Source of the DNA: Ruminococcus flavefaciens
GTDB taxonomy: Bacteria > Bacillota > Clostridia > Oscillospirales > Ruminococcaceae
Assembly: GCF_900108555.1 (NCBI RefSeq)
Contig: NZ_FNWV01000001.1
Location: forward strand, 186,001-250,000
Direction: 5' to 3'
Length of the DNA: 64,000 nt
A program made the translations under genes and the position numbers. This document shows, piece by piece, positions 1 to 6,984 of this stretch; the first letter of the stretch is position 1; each line of letters starts with the position of its first letter. The notes under the pieces were generated by a model. The model saw nothing but the letters and a program-made list of their open reading frames with translations. It had not been told where the DNA came from and searched no databases.

Positions 1-41
1 AGCTTACTTGTTATCACAAACAAACACCATATCATGAGAAA

Positions 42-60
42 AGCGGATCAACGATCCGCT
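42..60 (-). terminator. Hairpin terminator after gpmI
   Basis: Eight-base perfect stem AGCGGATC/GATCCGCT with a 3-base loop, lying just past the gpmI stop codon. T-rich sequence lies on both sides, so it could stop transcription from either strand. Confidence 0.7.
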
Positions 61-65
61 TTATT

Positions 66-1586
66 TTACTTTTTAAGCAAGCTCTTTCCTGTCATTTCAG
101 CAGGCTGTGGAACTCCCATAATATCAAGCATTGTAGGAGCAAGGTCAGCAAGTACGCCGCCCTCTGTAAGAGTACCCTCAACACCAACAGCAATAAGCGG
201 AACAGGATTTGTTGTATGCGCAGTAAACGGACTTCCGTCAGATTCCATCATCTTGTCGGCATTACCGTGATCTGCTGTGATAAGAGCAGCACCGCCCTTT
301 GCAAGTATCTTATCTACCATACGTCCAACGCAGTTATCTGTAGCCTCAACAGCCTTTACAGCAGCATCAAATATGCCTGTATGACCGACCATATCGCAGT
401 TAGCATAGTTAAGTATGATAACATCATACTTATCGGAATCAATTGCTTCACATACTGCATCGCATACTTCATATGCACTCATTTCAGGCTTGAGGTCAAA
501 TGTAGGAACATCAGGAGACTTTATAAGTATTCTGTCCTCGCCCTCAAACTGCTTCTCCTCACCGCCGTTGAAGAAGAATGTAACGTGTGCATACTTCTGT
601 GTTTCAGCGATACGGAGCTGAGTCTTTCCAAGCTTTGCAAGGTATTCGCCCATTGTCATTGTAAGCTGCTCAGGCGGATATGCAACAGATACATTAGGCA
701 TAGTTGCATCATACTGAGCCATACATACGAAGTTAACAGGGAAAAATCCATTCTTTCTCTCAAATCCTGCAAAATCAGGATCAACGAATGAACGAGTGAT
801 CTGTCTTGCTCTGTCAGGACGGAAGTTAAAGAAGATAACGCTGTCATCAGCCTTTATCTGTGCGCCGCCTGCAATTACTGTAGGAAGCATGAACTCATCT
901 GTTACTTCGTTAGCATAAGAGTTCTTTATAGCCTGTACAGGATCTGTCTCCTGAACGCCCTCGCCATAAACAAGAGCAGAATAAGCCTTTTCAACTCTGT
1001 CCCAAGCGTTGTCTCTGTCCATTGCATAGAAACGTCCCGAGATAGTAGCGATCTTGCCAAGACCGATCTTTTTGAGTTCAGCTACAGTTTCTTCCATATA
1101 CTCGGCAGCTGATGAAGGAGGAACGTCTCTTCCGTCAAGAAATGCATGGATATAAACCTTGTCGAGACCGTTCTTCTTAGCCATTTCAACTATACCGAAA
1201 AGATGCTCCATATGGCTGTGAACGCCGCCTGGAGAAAGAAGTCCCATAAGGTGAAGAGCACTTCCTTTTTCCTTGCAGTTGTTCATAGCTCCGAGGATAG
1301 CCTTGTTGCTCTCGAATGTGCCGTCCTTGATATCCTTTGATATCTTAACGAGCATCTGATAAACAATGCGTCCTGCACCGATATTTGTATGTCCTACCTC
1401 TGAGTTGCCCATCTGTCCGTCAGGCAGACCTACATCAAGTCCGCTTGCGCCGATGATTGTATTAGGGCACTCAGCCATATATTTATCAAGATTAGGCTTC
1501 TTTGCAGCAGCGATAGCGTTGCCGTATGTATCAGGGTTATAACCGAAGCCGTCCATGATTATAAGTGCTACAGGTTTCTTTGACAT
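66..1586 (-). CDS. gpmI: 2,3-bisphosphoglycerate-independent phosphoglycerate mutase
   Basis: A cytosolic, metal-dependent enzyme that interconverts 3- and 2-phosphoglycerate in glycolysis. The 506 residues match the usual 500-515 of the family. The N-terminus has the metal-binding MDGFG segment and the phosphorylated-serine motif GNSEVGHTNIGAGR; the C-terminal part has the alkaline-phosphatase-superfamily metal ligands in NYANCDMVGHTG and TADHGNAD. It is the last gene of the minus-strand run pgk - small membrane protein - tpiA - gpmI, 52 bp after tpiA, with a hairpin repeat in that gap and a terminator after it. A GGAAA-type ribosome site precedes ATG 1586. Identification is certain. Confidence 0.98.
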   Translation of the reverse strand: MSKKPVALIIMDGFGYNPDTYGNAIAAAKKPNLDKYMAECPNTIIGASGLDVGLPDGQMGNSEVGHTNIGAGRIVYQMLVKISKDIKDGTFESNKAILGAMNNCKEKGSALHLMGLLSPGGVHSHMEHLFGIVEMAKKNGLDKVYIHAFLDGRDVPPSSAAEYMEETVAELKKIGLGKIATISGRFYAMDRDNAWDRVEKAYSALVYGEGVQETDPVQAIKNSYANEVTDEFMLPTVIAGGAQIKADDSVIFFNFRPDRARQITRSFVDPDFAGFERKNGFFPVNFVCMAQYDATMPNVSVAYPPEQLTMTMGEYLAKLGKTQLRIAETQKYAHVTFFFNGGEEKQFEGEDRILIKSPDVPTFDLKPEMSAYEVCDAVCEAIDSDKYDVIILNYANCDMVGHTGIFDAAVKAVEATDNCVGRMVDKILAKGGAALITADHGNADKMMESDGSPFTAHTTNPVPLIAVGVEGTLTEGGVLADLAPTMLDIMGVPQPAEMTGKSLLKK

Positions 1587-1607
1587 ATCTATTTCCTTTC
1601 ATGGGTA

Positions 1608-1628
1608 AGGGCGGATGATATCCGCCCC
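1608..1628. repeat. GGGCGGAT hairpin repeat, copy 1
   Basis: Perfect 8-bp stem GGGCGGAT/ATCCGCCC with a 3-base loop in the tpiA-gpmI gap. Near-identical hairpins occur at 2690-2711 and 62339-62357, so this looks like a small dispersed REP-like element rather than a site unique to this operon. It has no U-tract. Confidence 0.6.
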
Positions 1629-1638
1629 ATTAGTTTTA

Positions 1639-2415
1639 TTAGCCTTCTACAGCTGCCTGAACGATAACGTTGAAGTCCTCAGCCTTGAGTGAAGCACCGC
1701 CGATAAGACCACCGTCGATGTTTGGCTTAGCAAGGAGCTCAGCAGCATTCTTTGCATTCATTGAACCGCCGTACTGGATAGTTACAGCGTCAGCTGTTGC
1801 CTTGTCGAAGAGCTTAGCAAGCTGAGCACGGATAAATCCGCAAACTTCCTCAGCCTGATCAGGTGTAGCTGTAAGACCTGTACCGATAGCCCATACAGGC
1901 TCATAAGCGATAACAACGTTCTTAACCTGCTCTGCTGTGAGTGACCAGAGATCAAGCTTGATCTGACGAGCAATAACTTCCTCAGTGATGTTGCACTCGC
2001 GCTCCCACTTGAGCTCACCAACGCAAACGATAGGCTTGAGACCAGCTTCGAGAGCAGCAATTGTTCTCTTGTTTACAGTCTCATCTGTCTCGCCGAAGTA
2101 CTGTCTTCTTTCGCTGTGACCGATAACAACATACTCAACGCCAAGCTCTGTAAGCATATCAGCAGAAATTTCACCTGTGAATGCACCGCTCTTCTCAAAG
2201 TGTACATTCTCAGCACCGATCTTCACATTGCTGCCTGCTGTTGTATTTATAGCTGTTTCGAGGTTTGTGAAAGGTACACAAGCGATTACCTCGATCTTGC
2301 CCTCAGCATTAGCAACGAGAGGCTTGATAGCCTCGAGAAGTGCCTTAGCCTCGGGACGAGTTTTGTTCATTTTCCAGTTTCCGGCAATAATTGCCTTTCT
2401 TAAAGACTTGTTCAT
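1639..2415 (-). CDS. tpiA: Triosephosphate isomerase
   Basis: Interconverts dihydroxyacetone phosphate and glyceraldehyde 3-phosphate in the cytosol. The 258 residues are slightly longer than the typical 250. Visible motifs are the substrate Asn/Lys in GNWKMNKT (residues 11-18), the catalytic His in VIGHSERRQYFGE, the catalytic Glu in AYEPVWAIGTG, and the phosphate-gripping GGSM and GGLIGGASL segments near the end. It lies between the small membrane-protein gene and gpmI in the same operon. Confident call. Confidence 0.98.
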   Translation of the reverse strand: MNKSLRKAIIAGNWKMNKTRPEAKALLEAIKPLVANAEGKIEVIACVPFTNLETAINTTAGSNVKIGAENVHFEKSGAFTGEISADMLTELGVEYVVIGHSERRQYFGETDETVNKRTIAALEAGLKPIVCVGELKWERECNITEEVIARQIKLDLWSLTAEQVKNVVIAYEPVWAIGTGLTATPDQAEEVCGFIRAQLAKLFDKATADAVTIQYGGSMNAKNAAELLAKPNIDGGLIGGASLKAEDFNVIVQAAVEG

Positions 2416-2432
2416 GTTATTTAACTCCTTTA

Positions 2433-2663
2433 TCAGAATTTAATTTCATCTTCGTCATCATCGTAATAAGGAAGCATATCATGGCTTGTATCATAAGTAT
2501 TGTTACCATTGTTACAGCCGATCTTTACGCCTTTCTTTATGGGAGAAAGGAAAAATCCCAAGATGATGCCTGCAAGGAAGCTGCATACAGCAAACAGCCA
2601 TATTGCTGTGCCGCTGTTTTTGAGTTCCTCAGTAAATTTACATTTACAATTACATTTTTTCAT
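2433..2663 (-). CDS. Small Cys-rich single-pass membrane protein of unknown function
   Basis: I do not recognise this 76-residue protein. I chose ATG 2663 because GAGG lies 8 bases upstream; a longer frame reaches 2684. The N-terminus is MKKCNCKCKF, with three cysteines in alternation, which could bind metal or be acylated. One hydrophobic segment follows (AIWLFAVCSFLAGIILGFFL). The tail is very acidic (YYDDDEDEIKF). It is sandwiched between pgk and tpiA, 17 bp from the latter, so it is transcribed with glycolysis; nothing in the sequence shows what it does there. Confidence 0.75.
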   Translation of the reverse strand: MKKCNCKCKFTEELKNSGTAIWLFAVCSFLAGIILGFFLSPIKKGVKIGCNNGNNTYDTSHDMLPYYDDDEDEIKF

Positions 2664-2689
2664 AGCAGTATCCTCATGTATCACAATAA

Positions 2690-2711
2690 GGGCGAATATC
2701 TCTATCCGCCC
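2690..2711. repeat. GGGCGGAT hairpin repeat, copy 2
   Basis: Stem GGGCGAATA/TATCCGCCC (one mismatch) with a TCTC loop in the 62-bp gap between pgk and the small membrane-protein gene. It belongs to the same family as 1608-1628 and 62339-62357. Confidence 0.6.
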
Positions 2712-2725
2712 TATCGTTTGTATGA

Positions 2726-3946
2726 TTACTTTTCAGCGATAGCTGCAACGCCCGGGAGTACCTTACCCTCGAGGTATTCAAGTGAAGCACCGCCGCCTGT
2801 TGAGATGTGGCTCATCTTGTCAGCAAAGCCGAGCTGGATAGCAGCTGTAGCAGAGTCACCGCCGCCGATGATAGTTGTTGCATCAGCCTGTGCAAGAGCC
2901 TCACAAACAGCTACAGTACCCTTCTTGAGAGTTGGGTTCTCGAATACGCCCATAGGTCCGTTCCAAACAACTGTCTTAGCGTTCTTAGCAGCCTCAGCAA
3001 AGATAGCAGCTGTCTTAGGTCCGATATCAAGACCCATCTTGTCAGCAGGGATCTTGTCAGCGTCAACATAATCTACGCTGATCTCTGCGTCGATTGGATC
3101 AGGGAATGAATCAGCAACAGCTGTATCAACAGGGAGAAGGATCTTCTTGCCGAGCTTTTCAGCCTTAGCGAGCATTTCCTTACAGTAGTCGAGCTTCTCT
3201 TCGTCAACCAGTGACTTACCGATAGAACCGCCCTGTGCCTTTATAAATGTATATGCCATACCGCCGCCGATGATAAGTGTATCACACTTTTCAAGGAGGT
3301 TAGAGATAACGTTGAGCTTGTCAGCAACCTTAGCACCGCCAAGGATAGCAACGAAAGGTCTCTCAGGAACCTCTACTGCATTACCGAGATACTGGATCTC
3401 CTTCTGCATGAGGTAACCAACAGCAGTTTCCTTAACGAACTTTGTAACGCCTGCTGTTGAAGCATGAGCTCTGTGTGCTGAACCGAAAGCGTCCATAACG
3501 AATACTTCGCCGTCGATAAGATCAGCAAGCTCCTTAGAGAACTGCTCGCCGTTCTTTGTCTCTTCGTCGCCGCGGAAACGTGTATTCTCAAGAACTACGA
3601 TCTCGCCGTCCTTCATTGCAGCAACTGCCTTCTTTGCGTTGTCGCCTACAACAGTATCATCAGCTGCAAAGATAACGTTTGTCTTAACGAGTTCGCCGAG
3701 TCTCTTTGCTGCAGGAGCAAGTGAGAACTTAGCCTCCGGACCATTCTTCGGCTTGCCGAGGTGTGAGCAAAGAACTACCTTTGCACCATTCTCAACGAGC
3801 TTATTGATAGTCGGAAGAGCAGCCTGAATTCTGTTATCGTTTGTGATAACGCCGTCCTTCATAGGAACGTTGAAATCAACTCTTACGAGTACCTTTCTGC
3901 CCTTAACGTTAATGTCTTCTACAGTAACCTTGTTTAATCCTGCCAT
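2726..3946 (-). CDS. pgk: Phosphoglycerate kinase
   Basis: Transfers the acyl phosphate of 1,3-bisphosphoglycerate to ADP, an ATP-forming step of glycolysis. The 406 residues fit the bacterial family (390-420). The N-terminal signature [14 protein letters not shown], the substrate-binding SHLGKPK, the hinge region [11 protein letters not shown] and the nucleotide-binding GGGDSATA near the C-terminus are all present. It is the first gene of the operon pgk - membrane protein - tpiA - gpmI. Its promoter (4016-4044) carries a Rex-like operator at the transcription start and a long palindrome just upstream of the -35, suggesting redox control of lower glycolysis. Confidence 0.98.
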   Translation of the reverse strand: MAGLNKVTVEDINVKGRKVLVRVDFNVPMKDGVITNDNRIQAALPTINKLVENGAKVVLCSHLGKPKNGPEAKFSLAPAAKRLGELVKTNVIFAADDTVVGDNAKKAVAAMKDGEIVVLENTRFRGDEETKNGEQFSKELADLIDGEVFVMDAFGSAHRAHASTAGVTKFVKETAVGYLMQKEIQYLGNAVEVPERPFVAILGGAKVADKLNVISNLLEKCDTLIIGGGMAYTFIKAQGGSIGKSLVDEEKLDYCKEMLAKAEKLGKKILLPVDTAVADSFPDPIDAEISVDYVDADKIPADKMGLDIGPKTAAIFAEAAKNAKTVVWNGPMGVFENPTLKKGTVAVCEALAQADATTIIGGGDSATAAIQLGFADKMSHISTGGGASLEYLEGKVLPGVAAIAEK

Positions 3947-3985
3947 GGGTATGACATCCTTTCGTAATAAAATACATTCTAACCT

Positions 3986-4005
3986 GTTGTTATAATATTA
4001 ACAAC
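3986..4005 (-). promoter_or_regulatory. Rex-like operator at the pgk transcription start
   Basis: The palindrome GTTGTTA-N6-TAACAAC has an 18-bp core TTGTTATAATATTAACAA. This matches the published Rex consensus TTGTTAANNNNTTAACAA at 13 of the 14 specified positions. It lies 11 bp downstream of the pgk -10 box, over the likely transcription start, where a repressor would block initiation. Binding by a Rex protein (an NADH/NAD+ sensor) is inferred. Confidence 0.6.
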
Positions 4006-4015
4006 GTACATTTCT

Positions 4016-4044
4016 ATTTTACACTATTCTGAGAAATTTTGCAA
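4016..4044 (-). promoter_or_regulatory. SigA-type promoter of the pgk operon
   Basis: On the minus strand, -35 TTGCAA, a 17-bp spacer and -10 TAAAAT. Transcription would begin near 4009, giving a leader of about 60 nt before the pgk ATG. Confidence 0.7.
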
Positions 4045-4054
4045 GTCTTTCCGT

Positions 4055-4085
4055 AATATTTTTCATGTTAAACATGAAAAATATT
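4055..4085. repeat. Perfect 31-bp palindrome upstream of pgk
   Basis: Fifteen-base perfect arms (AATATTTTTCATGTT / its complement) around a single A. It sits 10 bp upstream of the pgk -35 box and about 75 bp before the divergent alkylation-repair promoter. The position suits an operator for a dimeric regulator; a terminator is less likely because no gene ends here. Confidence 0.6.
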
Positions 4086-4158
4086 TATGACAAGCCATTA
4101 TATAGAAAAAATGCCATATTGATATGCTGTCTGATACTTAAAAACAACAATTTCTCTA

Positions 4159-4187
4159 TTGACAAAGCACTTTTTGTAAAGTATAAT
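4159..4187 (+). promoter_or_regulatory. Consensus SigA promoter of the AlkD-like gene
   Basis: TTGACA, a 17-bp spacer and TATAAT, all at consensus, with the start codon 46 bp beyond the -10. Confidence 0.85.
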
Positions 4188-4232
4188 CTTTATAAATTAA
4201 ATTCTTAAATACGGGAAAATGAGGTAATAAAA

Positions 4233-4892
4233 ATGTATAAATTCAATTTAGTAAAAGAAATGTTTGAAAATGCGCAAAATCCAGAAAACGCTGCTGCAAT
4301 GTCGGCATACATGAAAAACAAGTTTAATTTTTACGGTATCCCCTCTCCCGAGCGAAAAGAGCTGAATAAAGACTTCCTGAAAAGTGAAAAGGCATCAAAA
4401 AATGTTGATTGGGACTTCCTTGATAAATGCTATAAAGACGACCACAGAGAAATGCAGTATCTTGTTTATGACTATCTACTCGCTTTAAAGAAATATCTTG
4501 CTTTTGAAGATATTGACAAGATAAAGCTGTTTATAATTACAAGGTCATGGTGGGACACTATTGATTTCCTGTGTAAAATCATTGGCGATATCGGTTTAAG
4601 AGATAACAGAGTCAGCGAACTAATGCTAAAATGGTCTGTAAGTGATAATATCTGGCTCAAACGAACAGCTATCCTGCACCAATTAGCTTACAAACGCAAA
4701 ACAGATACGGAATTATTGGAAAAAGTAATATGCAATTGTCTCGGCAGCGATGAATTTTTCATAAATAAGGCTATCGGCTGGGCTCTAAGAGAGTATTCCA
4801 AAACAGTTCCCGAATGGGTCGGAAACTTTATCAGTAAATACAAAAATGAACTTTCTGCTCTGAGCATAAAGGAAGCAAGCAAATACATATAA
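4233..4892 (+). CDS. DNA alkylation repair protein, AlkD-like HEAT-repeat glycosylase
   Basis: AlkD-family proteins are all-helical HEAT-repeat DNA glycosylases that excise bulky or positively charged alkylated bases. The 219 residues fit the family. Recognisable parts are the N-terminal YGIPSPERKELNKDF region, the RSWWDTIDFLC segment in the middle and the repeat region WLKRTAILHQLAYK; the C-terminus has the AIGWALREYSK motif containing the conserved Arg. Start ATG 4233 follows GAGGT at 7-8 bases. It is a monocistronic plus-strand gene with its own consensus promoter, ending in a hairpin shared with the oad operon. The family call is firm; the exact substrate is not known. Confidence 0.88.
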   Translation: MYKFNLVKEMFENAQNPENAAAMSAYMKNKFNFYGIPSPERKELNKDFLKSEKASKNVDWDFLDKCYKDDHREMQYLVYDYLLALKKYLAFEDIDKIKLFIITRSWWDTIDFLCKIIGDIGLRDNRVSELMLKWSVSDNIWLKRTAILHQLAYKRKTDTELLEKVICNCLGSDEFFINKAIGWALREYSKTVPEWVGNFISKYKNELSALSIKEASKYI

Positions 4893-4898
4893 AAATAA

Positions 4899-4939
4899 AC
4901 CCGAAAGCAAGTCGTTATGACCGCTTTCGGGTATTTTTT
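4899..4939. terminator. Bidirectional terminator between the AlkD-like gene and oad operon
   Basis: Ten-base stem ACCCGAAAGC/GCTTTCGGGT with A-tract before and T-tract after. It serves the converging plus-strand repair gene and minus-strand oad operon. Confidence 0.85.
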
Positions 4940-4941
4940 TA

Positions 4942-6159
4942 TCACTTGAATACTGCAAGAAGGAAGCCTGCTGCGATAGCAGAACCGATAACGCCTGCAA
5001 CGTTCGGTCCCATAGCGTGCATGAGCAGGAAGTTTGAAGGATTAGCCTTCTGACCTTCCATCTGAGATACACGGGCTGCCATAGGAACAGCTGAAACACC
5101 GGCTGAACCGATAAGCGGATTGATCTTGCCGCCTGAGAGCTTATACATGATCTTTCCGACGAGAAGTCCGCCGACTGTTGAGAAGCAGAATGCTGTAAGA
5201 CCAAGAACGATGATCTTGATTGTCTCCAGTGAAAGGAAACGCTCAGCAGCTGTTGTAGCACCAACAGAAATACCGAGGAATACAGTTACGATGTTCATAA
5301 GAGCATTCTGAACTGTATCTGAAAGTCTCTCTGTAACTCCGCATTCTCTCCAGAGATTACCAAGCATGAGACAGCCTACGAGCGGAGCTGTTGAAGGGAG
5401 AAGAAGGATAACGAACATTGCAACAATGATCGGGAAGATTATCTTCTCTGTCTTTGAAACTACACGAGTCTGCTCCATTTTTACCTCTCTCTCCTTCTTT
5501 GTTGTAAGGAGCTTCATAAGAGGCGGCTGTATCATAGGAATAAGAGCCATATAGGAGTAAGCTGCGATCGCGATAGGTCCGAGGAGATGAGGAGCAAGTC
5601 TTGTTGTAAGGAAGATAGCTGTAGGACCGTCGGCACCGCCGATGATACCGATAGAAGCAGCTTCGTTTCCAGTAAATCCGAGACAAACAGCTCCGAAGAA
5701 TGCAAGGAATACACCCATCTGAGCAGCAGCTCCGAGGAGGAGGCTCTTAGGGTTGGAAATAAGCGGACCGAAGTCAGTCATAGCACCTACGCCCATGAAG
5801 ATGAGTGAAGGATAGATACCTGCCTTTACGCCGATGTAAAGTATATCAAGAAGTCCGCCGTGAGCCATTATAGCTCCGTAGCTGTGATAATCTTCATGTT
5901 CGGGATTAAGGAAGTTATCCCAAAGATCAAGATGATAAAGAGCATCAGTTGATCCGCTGCCGAAGTAAGAAAGGTTTACAAGGAGACAGCCGAATGCGAT
6001 ACCAACAAGAAGAAGCGGTTCAAACTTCTTCTTGATACCGAGGTAAAGAAGAACACATGAAATAATTATCATTATAAGGTTCTTCCAGCCCCCGTTTACG
6101 AAAAAGCTTTGGAAACCCGAATCGTTCCACAAAGTTTTCAGGGTCTCAAGAATATCCAT
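4942..6159 (-). CDS. oadB: Na+-translocating oxaloacetate decarboxylase, beta subunit
   Basis: Membrane subunit that removes CO2 from carboxybiotin and uses the energy to export Na+. It has 405 residues, mostly hydrophobic helices, with family motifs GAMTDFGPLISNPK and the conserved GNEAASIGIIGGADGPTAIF segment carrying the Na+-pathway Asp, plus GGLLVGKIMY and NPLIGSAGVSAVP further on. It is the last gene of the operon alpha - gamma - biotin carrier - beta, 13 bp after the carrier, with GGAGG before ATG 6159. Beta subunits of oxaloacetate, methylmalonyl-CoA and glutaconyl-CoA decarboxylases are alike; the alpha subunit here points to oxaloacetate. Confidence 0.92.
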   Translation of the reverse strand: MDILETLKTLWNDSGFQSFFVNGGWKNLIMIIISCVLLYLGIKKKFEPLLLVGIAFGCLLVNLSYFGSGSTDALYHLDLWDNFLNPEHEDYHSYGAIMAHGGLLDILYIGVKAGIYPSLIFMGVGAMTDFGPLISNPKSLLLGAAAQMGVFLAFFGAVCLGFTGNEAASIGIIGGADGPTAIFLTTRLAPHLLGPIAIAAYSYMALIPMIQPPLMKLLTTKKEREVKMEQTRVVSKTEKIIFPIIVAMFVILLLPSTAPLVGCLMLGNLWRECGVTERLSDTVQNALMNIVTVFLGISVGATTAAERFLSLETIKIIVLGLTAFCFSTVGGLLVGKIMYKLSGGKINPLIGSAGVSAVPMAARVSQMEGQKANPSNFLLMHAMGPNVAGVIGSAIAAGFLLAVFK

Positions 6160-6172
6160 TTACGTGCCCTCC

Positions 6173-6577
6173 TTATGCAATAACAACAAGAGGAGCACCT
6201 GTGTCAACTACAGAACCCTTGCTTGTAACTACCTGAGCAACTGTACCGTCCTTAGGAGCTACTATTTCATTTTCCATTTTCATAGCTTCGAGAATAACAA
6301 GTATCTGTCCAGCCTTTACTGTATCGCCCTGTGCAACATCAACTCTGATGATATTACCAGGCATAGGAGCTGTAACAGTCTCGCCTGCTGCAAGGTTTAC
6401 TGGAGCAGCAGGTGCAGGTGCAGCTGCCGGTGCCTGTGCAGCAGGAGCAGCAGCAACAGGTGCAGCAGCTGCTGCCGGTGCAGGAGCAAGTGCCTCATAT
6501 TCATCAAGAAGAACAGCTTTTCCCTGCTCTACTTCGACCTCATAAGTCTTACCGTTAAGTGTAACTTTATACTTCAT
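6173..6577 (-). CDS. Biotin carboxyl carrier subunit of the decarboxylase
   Basis: A 134-residue mobile carrier that shuttles the carboxyl group from the alpha subunit to the membrane beta subunit. Its layout is an N-terminal basic strand (MKYKVTLNGKTYEVEVEQGK), an Ala/Pro-rich flexible linker at about residues 30-60, and a biotinyl domain with the attachment motif EAMKMENE (Lys in MKM). In many bacteria this domain is fused to the alpha subunit; here it is separate, as in glutaconyl-CoA decarboxylase (GcdC). It lies 2 bp after the gamma gene, so translation is probably coupled. Confidence 0.92.
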   Translation of the reverse strand: MKYKVTLNGKTYEVEVEQGKAVLLDEYEALAPAPAAAAAPVAAAPAAQAPAAAPAPAAPVNLAAGETVTAPMPGNIIRVDVAQGDTVKAGQILVILEAMKMENEIVAPKDGTVAQVVTSKGSVVDTGAPLVVIA

Positions 6578-6579
6578 GA

Positions 6580-6972
6580 TTATTTGACCTCCTTAATGGA
6601 AATAAAGTGCAGCTCATTGAGCGGCTTCTGCATCTTTTCGGCAACGATAGCCATTATCATAGCAGCTTCCTTATCAGGAACGTCAAAGAGCTTGACATGA
6701 CCGGCTGAACCGGGTGCAAGTGGGAGCTCAGGCTTTGTTTCAGCAACAACAGGTGCAGCTGCCTGCTTTTTAGCTGCTTCTGCATCAGCAGCAGCCTTAG
6801 CCTTAGCGTCCTTGGATTTGAAATATGCGCCTGTACAGTAAAGTACGATCATAAGGATAACAAGACCTGCAAATACGACAGCGTAGCCGAATACCGCTGT
6901 AACAGCAGCATCGCCGATAGATATATCCTCAGCCTTTTCTACAGCGGCAGAAACTAAGATATTATCAAACAT
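6580..6972 (-). CDS. oadG: OadG-family gamma subunit of the decarboxylase
   Basis: Small assembly subunit (130 residues) that links the soluble alpha subunit to the membrane. One transmembrane helix lies at about residues 25-45 (AVFGYAVVFAGLVILMIV), followed by an Ala/Lys-rich charged linker and a short C-terminal domain (MIMAIVAEKMQKPLNEL). The family is poorly conserved; the call rests on size, layout and position, 12 bp after the alpha gene and 2 bp before the biotin carrier. Confidence 0.8.
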   Translation of the reverse strand: MFDNILVSAAVEKAEDISIGDAAVTAVFGYAVVFAGLVILMIVLYCTGAYFKSKDAKAKAAADAEAAKKQAAAPVVAETKPELPLAPGSAGHVKLFDVPDKEAAMIMAIVAEKMQKPLNELHFISIKEVK

Positions 6973-6984
6973 AGCTCTGCCCCC

